Shown here: in pieces, positions 7,334 through 11,889 of the stretch
Layout: each line of letters starts with the position of its first letter
Numbering within the stretch: position 1 is the stretch's first letter
The notes under the pieces: model-generated
The model's input: the letters and a program-made list of their open reading frames with translations, nothing else
Databases searched by the model: none
What the model was told of the DNA's origin: nothing
Translations under genes and position numbers: made by a program
Origin: CBDUXP01 sp965371225 [NCBI: uncultured bacterium]
GTDB lineage: Bacteria > Abyssobacteria > SURF-5 > CBDUXP01
NCBI GenBank assembly: GCA_965371225.1
Contig: CBDUXP010000090.1
Span: 1-11,889 of the forward strand
Reading direction: 5' to 3'
Length of the DNA stretch: 11,889 bases

Positions 7334-7426
7334 CGACCGTGCGGGCGAATACAAGATTCGCCCCTACCTCGGAGCACATGGACCTGGGATCATCGTAGGG
7401 GCGATCCTTGTGATCGCCCACGTTCG
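7334..7426. repeat. Inverted pair of palindromic repeats (REPIN/BIME-like element)
   Basis: Two hairpin units face each other between convergent genes. Unit 1 is GGGCGAAT (7343-7350), loop ACAAG (7351-7355), ATTCGCCC (7356-7363), then CTAC. Unit 2 is GTAG, GGGCGATC (7399-7406), loop CTTGT (7407-7411), GATCGCCC (7412-7419). Read on the other strand, unit 2 has the same ACAAG loop and the same trailing CCTAC. The outer flanks also match (CGACCGTG on the left, CGAACGTG when the right side is reversed). The units differ at stem positions 7 and 8, but both arms changed together. A conserved loop, conserved tail, variable but paired stem and head-to-head order are what REP-pair elements show. The element may also act as a bidirectional terminator for the two converging genes. 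Whether it occurs elsewhere in the genome cannot be seen here. Confidence 0.7.
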
Positions 7427-7445
7427 CACACCCGGCGAACGGCCC

Positions 7446-8186
7446 CTATGAATCTACTGGCGGCGATTCCTCAGGATCCGCATCGCTCGCCGCCGGGGGC
7501 CGAATGGGGATGGCGAGTGCCAGGAGCGCGGCCGCCGCAGCGCCCACGATGCCGAACAGCACGCGGTGAAACCAGTCGGACCACCGGGGTGCGGCATCGG
7601 GTTCCTGGTGCGCGTGACCGGAGTGGTCGCCCGCATCTTGCGCGTCATGCGCGTCCGCGTCGGGCGCCGGCGCCTCAGGGGGATCGGACGCGTCGTCGCC
7701 CCGGATCTTGGCGAGCGCCTTCAGCATCTGGACATCATCCGCGTCCAGCTCCATCTGTCGTTCTAGCCGCGCCCGCGCCGCGGCCGACTGGGAACTTTCC
7801 GCCGACTCCGCAAAGGCGTTGTGGAAACGGCTGTCCACGATCGCGTGGACGCCCAGCCCGAGCACCAGGCCTATGAGCAGGCCGGCGGCTTGGTAGCGCG
7901 CTCGCGTCTTTTGTGCCTGTTCATACGCCAACTCCACCGCCGCCGACCAGGGGCGCGCGCGCAAGATGTCGCGCACCGTGCGCAGCACGACGATCGTGCC
8001 GACGATCAGGCAGCCGAGCTGGATCGTAGCGGCGGGACCGGCATCCATGGACGCCTTCTCGTGCGCGTGCTGGGCCCAGGCGGCGGGCACACCCAGAAGC
8101 CCCGCGCCCGCGACGCCAAGGAGGGCCCTCCAGGCCGGCGGCCACGGCGCGCGGCGGCGGGTCTGTTCACGGGGAGGACGCTGCAT
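7446..8186 (-). CDS. Uncharacterised membrane protein with His/Asp-rich loop
   Basis: I do not recognise this 246-residue protein. A basic N-terminus (residues 1-20) is followed by a hydrophobic stretch ending in AWA at 36-38, then Q39. This could be a signal peptide cut after Ala38 or a first membrane anchor. Further hydrophobic segments lie at about 54-70, 100-117 and 205-228. Between the last two is a charged, probably helical stretch (120-160), then an acidic, His-containing loop at 173-199 with His180, 188, 191 and 193 among many Asp residues. A second HAH triplet (40-42) follows the putative cleavage site and mirrors the HAH at 191-193, so metal binding is a reasonable guess and no more. 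The start at ATG 8186 is supported by a strong promoter 9 nt upstream rather than by a ribosome binding site. It lies 71 bp downstream of the kinase on the same strand. Confidence 0.75.
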   Translation of the reverse strand: MQRPPREQTRRRAPWPPAWRALLGVAGAGLLGVPAAWAQHAHEKASMDAGPAATIQLGCLIVGTIVVLRTVRDILRARPWSAAVELAYEQAQKTRARYQAAGLLIGLVLGLGVHAIVDSRFHNAFAESAESSQSAAARARLERQMELDADDVQMLKALAKIRGDDASDPPEAPAPDADAHDAQDAGDHSGHAHQEPDAAPRWSDWFHRVLFGIVGAAAAALLALAIPIRPPAASDADPEESPPVDS

Positions 8187-8195
8187 GCGGTGGGA

Positions 8196-8224
8196 ATTCT
8201 CGCATCGCCCCGCACGCGCGTCAA
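8196..8224 (-). promoter_or_regulatory. Sigma70-type promoter giving a near-leaderless transcript
   Basis: On the minus strand TTGACG (8224-8219, five of six to TTGACA) is followed by exactly 17 nt and then GAGAAT (8201-8196, four of six to TATAAT). A TGC just before GAGAAT adds an extended -10. The -10 ends 9 nt before the ATG at 8186, so the transcript would begin at or within about three bases of the start codon. No Shine-Dalgarno sequence is present, consistent with leaderless translation. This is the best -35/-10 pair in the window and shows that the 246-residue gene can be expressed independently of the kinase upstream. Confidence 0.6.
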
Positions 8225-8257
8225 GGCGAATGGGAGCGGGACACGCCCGGCCTGCGC

Positions 8258-11200
8258 TTAGACCGACAGGACGTCGCGCACCATGGCCGCGAGGGTGCGC
8301 GGCCGGTACGGCTTCTTGAGAAACGCGGTGGCGTGGGCCCGGTTTTGCATCAGCGGGAGCTGTTCGGCGGCATACCCGCTGGTGAGGACGGCCTTCACCT
8401 GCGGATCCACGGTGCGTAGCGCCTCGAGCGTATCCAGGCCGTCGCGCCCGGGCATGATCATGTCCAGCAGCACCAAGTCGATCTCGTCCCTGTGGGTGCG
8501 GTACAGCGCAAGCGCTTCGTCCCCGTTCTTGGCGACCATCACGTGGTAGCCCAAATCGCGCAACACGTCGCAGGCGAATTCGCGGACCACCAACTCGTCA
8601 TCAGCCACGAGAATCGTTTCCGATCCCGTCGGGGTCGGCGCGGGCGGGGCCGCCTCCTCGGACACCTTCACCGGGGCATCGTGCGCAGGCAGGTACAGCC
8701 GGAAGGTGGTGCCGCGTCCCGGTTCGCTTTCACAGTGCAGGCACCCGCCGTGATTCACGACGATCCCCTGCGCGGCCGCTAAGCCCAACCCGCGGCCAAA
8801 GCCTTTCGTCGAAAAGAACGGTTCAAAAATCCGCCGCGCCGTCTCCGGGTCCATGCCACAGCCGGTGTCCTGAACGGTGAGGAGCAACTGGTGTTCGACG
8901 CCGTCGTCCCCTTGGGCCGGGCAGTGGGCCGGGCCCGCCACGTCACCGAGCTGCACCGTGAGCGTGCCGCCGCCGTCGGCCATCGCCTCGCCGGCGTTGG
9001 TGCAGAGATTCATGATCACCTGTTGCATCTGGGAGGGATCCGCCAGCACCGACGAGAAGCCTTCGGGGAGCAAGCACTGCACCTTCACGGCCTTCGGCAG
9101 CACAGCGCCCAGCATGTCCAACAGGTCCGCCACGAGGCTGCGCAGGTCCACGGGCACGGGGTTCTGTTTGCCACCGCGCGCGTACGCGAGCAGTTGCGAG
9201 GTGAGGCCCACCGCCCGCTCGGCGGAATCTTCGATGACCTCCAGGGACCGCTGGGCGGGGCTATCCGCCGGGACCTCTTCCCGCGCCAGCGCCGCGTGGC
9301 CCAACACCCCCACCAGGATGTTATTGAAATCGTGCGCCACCCCCCCGGCGAGCATCGCCACCGATTCCATCTTCTGCAAGTCCCGCAACTGTTCCGCGTG
9401 CGCGCGCTCCTGCGCCTCGGCGCGCAGGCGGCACAACTCAGCCGCAGCCCGTTCCGCGAACAGCGCAAACACCGGTTCCAATAGCCGCGGGGGAATCGTG
9501 AGGGGGGCCTGATCCAACGCGCACAGGATTCCCACCACATGGCCGTCCCGGTCCCGCAGGGGCGTGCCCACGTAACTCTGGATGGCGTGTTCGCGCAAAT
9601 GATCCGCCGACGCCGCTGGAAATACCTCCGCGGCGCCTTCGGGCACGAGCGTGAAGCCCTGCTCCACCGCACAGCCGCAGGGGGTGCCGGCCAGCGCGAA
9701 TTCGTAAACCTCCTCGGGACCACCACTGCGCCAGACGGCTACTGCCCGCCCCTGCGTGGCCTCCGCGTCGGCGACTTCCGATATCTGCACCCAGTACACC
9801 CCGAGCCATTCGGCAAGATGCTCCGCGAGGGCCGTGAAGAAGGCCTCGCCCACGACCCCGGCTAGGCCCTGGTGCAAGTGTTCCACCGCCTGTTCCAATC
9901 GTTGTTGCTCGGTGACATCCCGCATGGCCACCTGGTATAGCAGTTGGCCGCCGACGGTGACCCTGTTGGAGGACACCTCGCAATCCATGAGAGTGCCGTC
10001 CAACCGCCGGTTGCGCCACGGGAAGGTCTGCGGTTCGCCGGCGTCGATCCGGACGGACCGTTCCGCGGCCACCTCCTGGGAAGAGCGGCCGTCGGCCTGC
10101 GTTTCGGGCCAGAGATCGGTCGCCGGGCGACCGATCAGGTCCTCCACCGTGGTCCGGAACATGGCAGCGGCCTTCTCGTTCACCTGCAGAATGGTGTCGC
10201 CGGCGACCATGATGCCCTGGACCGGCGACTCGAAGAGGGTGCGGTACAACTCCTCGGACTGCCGGAGGGCCAGCTCCGCCCGCTTGAGGTCGCGATAGTC
10301 CACGCCGAGCAGGAGGTACCCCTCCACGGTCCCGTCGGGGCCGCACAGGGTACTGAACGACAGCAGGACGGGCACCCGCTCGCCACCGAGCCCGGTCCAC
10401 GTCGTTTCAATGTTGATCACCTGGCCTTCAGCGTCCCGTTGAGCCAGCAGTTCGTCCCAGGTTTCGCTGCCGTGATCGAAGAATTCGGCCACGGGCATGC
10501 CGATCAGGCCCTCGGAGGATTGTTCCGCCAGCGCCTGCGCCGCCTCGTTGGCTTCGAGAATGATGCCGTTTTGGTCAGTCAAGAACACCGGCTGCGACAT
10601 GTTCCGCAACACCTGGCCGGAGAGGCCACGCAAGGTGGGGCGGAGCAAGCGAAACCGGAAAATGCCCAGGGCGTACAGCGCGCAGCCAGCGGTGGTCAAT
10701 CCGACGGCGCTCCAATACACGTGGTACCCCAGCAACGGGAGAATGAGATTGGTGATCGTGCCCCCGATGAAGGGGATCGCCGTGCCCGCGGCGAGGCACA
10801 GCACCCGCCGCCGCTCCACCCCGGGCGGCGCGCGCATGACGCCGCGCACAAGCACCCCCAGCGTCGCGATCATGAAGAGCTGGATATACAGCCAATAGAA
10901 AATCAACAGCGCGCCCGGCTCCTGTTGGAGTCCCCACGGGGCCCGTTCGGCCGCCACCGTGAAGATAAGCGGCGTGAACCAGCGCAAGAGCAACAGCGGG
11001 ACGCCCGGCAGGTACACCAGGGCGAACAGGGGATGCTCGCGCAACAAGGGCCGGCCCCGCAATACCACCAAGACGAAGTGCAGGATGAAGGGACCGATGA
11101 AGATCCAGACCGGGGCCGACAGACATACCGCCAGGTTGTACGAGGCGGGGTCGACCACCACCGAGTACAACGCCGTGAGCAGCGCCCACCACGCCAGGGA

Positions 11201-11323
11201 ACCGGACAGCAGGGCGAAGATGCGATTGACCGGGTGCCGCAGGCCCAAATTGAGCGTGTACATGCACAACGCCAGGTTCGTGCAGAACGCGATGAAGGGA
11301 ATCAGGGCCCAGGTGGTCAGCAT
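8258..11323 (-). CDS. Hybrid sensor histidine kinase (7TM-PAS-PAS-GAF-HisKA-HATPase_c-REC)
   Basis: A 1021-residue membrane sensor with its own receiver. Residues 1-225 form seven hydrophobic segments, like the 7TM module found at the N-terminus of some histidine kinases. PAS domains follow at about 238-342 and 354-470, then a GAF domain at about 485-632 (with GTPCGCAV and SYVGTPLRDRDG). The dimerisation domain has the phospho-accepting His664 in GGVAHDFNNIL. The ATPase domain shows N776 in the N box, DTGCGM (819-824), FEPFF (833-837) and GFGRGLGLA (841-849). The C-terminal receiver (about 903-1019) has acidic residues D908/D909, phospho-accepting D954, T981 and K1004. All catalytic residues appear intact. 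Expected output is phosphorelay from His664 to D954. No response regulator or HPt gene is nearby, so it looks orphan. An in-frame TAA at 11332-11330, 6 nt upstream, fixes ATG 11323 as the first possible ATG. No ribosome binding site is evident. Confidence 0.95.
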   Translation of the reverse strand: MLTTWALIPFIAFCTNLALCMYTLNLGLRHPVNRIFALLSGSLAWWALLTALYSVVVDPASYNLAVCLSAPVWIFIGPFILHFVLVVLRGRPLLREHPLFALVYLPGVPLLLLRWFTPLIFTVAAERAPWGLQQEPGALLIFYWLYIQLFMIATLGVLVRGVMRAPPGVERRRVLCLAAGTAIPFIGGTITNLILPLLGYHVYWSAVGLTTAGCALYALGIFRFRLLRPTLRGLSGQVLRNMSQPVFLTDQNGIILEANEAAQALAEQSSEGLIGMPVAEFFDHGSETWDELLAQRDAEGQVINIETTWTGLGGERVPVLLSFSTLCGPDGTVEGYLLLGVDYRDLKRAELALRQSEELYRTLFESPVQGIMVAGDTILQVNEKAAAMFRTTVEDLIGRPATDLWPETQADGRSSQEVAAERSVRIDAGEPQTFPWRNRRLDGTLMDCEVSSNRVTVGGQLLYQVAMRDVTEQQRLEQAVEHLHQGLAGVVGEAFFTALAEHLAEWLGVYWVQISEVADAEATQGRAVAVWRSGGPEEVYEFALAGTPCGCAVEQGFTLVPEGAAEVFPAASADHLREHAIQSYVGTPLRDRDGHVVGILCALDQAPLTIPPRLLEPVFALFAERAAAELCRLRAEAQERAHAEQLRDLQKMESVAMLAGGVAHDFNNILVGVLGHAALAREEVPADSPAQRSLEVIEDSAERAVGLTSQLLAYARGGKQNPVPVDLRSLVADLLDMLGAVLPKAVKVQCLLPEGFSSVLADPSQMQQVIMNLCTNAGEAMADGGGTLTVQLGDVAGPAHCPAQGDDGVEHQLLLTVQDTGCGMDPETARRIFEPFFSTKGFGRGLGLAAAQGIVVNHGGCLHCESEPGRGTTFRLYLPAHDAPVKVSEEAAPPAPTPTGSETILVADDELVVREFACDVLRDLGYHVMVAKNGDEALALYRTHRDEIDLVLLDMIMPGRDGLDTLEALRTVDPQVKAVLTSGYAAEQLPLMQNRAHATAFLKKPYRPRTLAAMVRDVLSV

Positions 11324-11329
11324 AAGGGC

Positions 11330-11391
11330 TTACACGACGCGTCGGCCGCCGACGCAGAACTTCATTAGAGGAGGCGGCCCGGGTGCTCCAT
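11330..11391 (-). other. Two overlapping mini-ORFs in the kinase leader
   Basis: In the stretch between the AT-rich promoter and the kinase, an 8-codon ORF (11391-11365, MEHPGRLL) ends in TAA. The last A of that stop is the first base of the next ATG (TAATG), opening an 11-codon ORF (11365-11330, MKFCVGGRRVV). Its TAA lies 6 nt before the kinase ATG and in the same frame. Neither has a clear ribosome binding site. They could be an upstream-ORF relay that couples translation to the kinase, or chance. Confidence 0.25.
11339..11355 (-). promoter_or_regulatory. 17-bp palindrome 15 nt upstream of the kinase start
   Basis: GCGTCGGC and GCCGACGC flank a single central base at 11347, an exact 8+1+8 inverted repeat. 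As RNA it would form a very stable short hairpin just before the start codon. As DNA it has the symmetry of an operator. It lies inside the second mini-ORF and overlaps a second 10-bp palindrome, CGACGCGTCG (11335-11344). Confidence 0.45.
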
Positions 11392-11432
11392 GAGAATACA
11401 AAATTATGATTATTATACTATAAATGCTGATT
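11392..11432 (-). promoter_or_regulatory. AT-rich promoter island upstream of the hybrid kinase
   Basis: About 40 bases of mostly A and T interrupt very GC-rich DNA. On the minus strand there is a perfect TATAAT (11417-11412), with only a weak TTCCCT at 17 nt spacing as a possible -35. The -10 overlaps TTATA-C-TATAA (11413-11423), a symmetric 5+1+5 palindrome that could be an operator covering the promoter. Transcription would start near 11405 and leave a leader of about 80 nt before the kinase ATG. TATACT and TATAAA on the plus strand could also serve as a -10, but no plus-strand gene follows. Confidence 0.5.
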
Positions 11433-11483
11433 CCAGGGAAACGGCGCCCCCTCCATAGGGCAGTGAGTTGAATCAGGAACGGC

Positions 11484-11510
11484 GGGGCGTGGGACCGCCC
11501 CCATCGGGGC
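11484..11510. other. Overlapping alternative hairpins between rnpB and the kinase
   Basis: GGGGCG (11484-11489) can pair with CGCCCC (11496-11501) around a 6-base loop. GCCCC (11497-11501) can instead pair with GGGGC (11506-11510) around CATC. The two stems share the same C run and cannot form together. They lie just downstream of the rnpB T run and may form a backup termination region. I see no gene in 11433-11518. Confidence 0.3.
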
Positions 11511-11518
11511 CAGAGCGC

Positions 11519-11526
11519 AAAAAAAA
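11519..11526 (-). terminator. T run ending the rnpB transcript
   Basis: Eight consecutive T on the minus strand follow the rnpB 3' end, directly after CGACTCCCGCCGTC. In RNase P RNA this 3' segment pairs with the 5' end to form helix P1, and the 5' partner lies beyond the window. A local hairpin before the T run is therefore not seen, and P1 itself may serve as the terminator stem. Confidence 0.5.
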
Positions 11527-11889
11527 GACGGCGGGAGTCGGGCTGTAAGCCGGGTTCTGTCTAGGGGCCATGCCCCCGAGACGGTCATTCCTCTGGGACG
11601 TGCGTCGCCGCACGCCTCAAGCGTCCAACCCACCGGCGGTGTGGGCCACACCAGTGCCGGCCTATTTGGACTTGCTCCCGGTGGGGTTTGCCCAGCCGAC
11701 CGGTCACCCGGCCGCTGGTGCGCTCTTACCGCACCATTTCACCCTTACCGCGGGACCGACGCGTCGGTGTCGACCTTGCCGGGCAAGGCCGCCCCGCGGC
11801 GGTATCGTTTCTGTGGCACTGTCCGTCGGGTCACCCCGCCTTGGCGTTACCAAGCACCGTGCCCTGTGGAGCCCGGACTTTCCTCGACG
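11527..11889 (-). ncRNA. rnpB: RNase P RNA, bacterial A type (5' end beyond right edge)
   Basis: This is the catalytic RNA of ribonuclease P, which matures the 5' ends of tRNAs. Reading the minus strand, GAGGAAAGTCCGGGCTCC is at 11885-11868. The long conserved core GGTAAGGGTGAAA...GGTGCGGTAAGAGCGCACC follows, then GGGAGCAAGTCCAAATAGG, GAGGAATGACCGTC and ACAGAACCCGGCTTACA near the 3' end. These are the hallmark conserved blocks of bacterial RNase P RNA, in the right order and spacing. The 5' strands of P1-P3 that come before the first block are outside the window, probably a few tens of bases. The L15 loop that contacts the tRNA 3' CCA reads GGGCAAAC where E. coli has CGGTAAAC. The exact 3' end is estimated from the T run. 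Confidence 0.96.

Noticed and set aside
9944-11368. A 474-residue plus-strand open frame
   Set aside because: It is antisense to the hybrid kinase, whose motifs are all intact. Its composition is typical of an antisense shadow.
11392-11432. AT-rich island as a phage or integrative-element attachment site beside rnpB
   Set aside because: No integrase gene and no duplicated end of rnpB is visible in the window. A promoter explains the composition more simply.
11418-11651. A 77-residue minus-strand ORF
   Set aside because: Most of it lies inside rnpB and the rest in the terminator region. It has no recognisable motif.
1-11889. CRISPR arrays, tRNA genes, insertion sequences or replication origins
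   Set aside because: I found no regularly spaced repeats, cloverleaf-like sequences, transposase motifs or DnaA-box clusters on reading both strands.

Overview
The window comes from a GC-rich bacterium and reads as an ordinary stretch of chromosome. It holds six complete protein genes, one protein gene cut by the left edge and one structural RNA gene cut by the right edge. The lineage cannot be fixed from this sequence alone. Two wax ester synthase/diacylglycerol acyltransferases, a zinc-ribbon class III cyclase with an ATPase region and a large hybrid histidine kinase would suit a high-GC, lipid-storing soil or groundwater bacterium, for example of myxobacterial, Binatota-like or Rokubacteria-like type. 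That is inference. The RNase P RNA looks like the common bacterial A type.

Layout: (1) 1-1079, minus strand, the N-terminal 359 residues of a zinc-ribbon / cyclase / P-loop ATPase regulator. (2) A 162-bp divergent intergenic region with a plus-strand extended -10 promoter and a hairpin around the cyclase ribosome binding site. (3) 1242-2747 and 2878-4422, plus strand, two tandem WS/DGAT paralogues that align without gaps at every landmark checked, yet each has its own basic, low-complexity C-terminal tail. (4) 4490-5194, plus strand, a CPBP-family intramembrane metalloprotease, followed 27 bp later by (5) 5222-7306, a polytopic GT-C-like membrane protein of unknown function. (6) 7307-7445, a convergent intergenic region holding a pair of inverted palindromic repeats that resembles a REPIN. 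(7) 7446-8186, minus strand, an unrecognised membrane protein with a His/Asp-rich loop and an unusually clear promoter. (8) 8258-11323, minus strand, a 7TM-PAS-PAS-GAF-HisKA-HATPase-receiver hybrid kinase. (9) An AT-rich promoter island at about 11392-11432 inside otherwise very GC-rich DNA. (10) 11527-11889, minus strand, rnpB with its 5' end beyond the window.

Likely joint roles: the two acyltransferases give the cell a neutral-lipid (wax ester/triacylglycerol) storage step. The divergently transcribed cyclase/ATPase regulator and the hybrid kinase are signalling proteins with no visible partner. I saw no CRISPR array, prophage, insertion sequence or obvious defence island. The most unusual signals are non-coding: the covarying inverted hairpin pair, -10 elements placed for near-leaderless transcripts, two tiny overlapping ORFs with a 17-bp palindrome in the kinase leader, and the hairpin around the cyclase start. 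I did not find a convincing undescribed multi-gene system.
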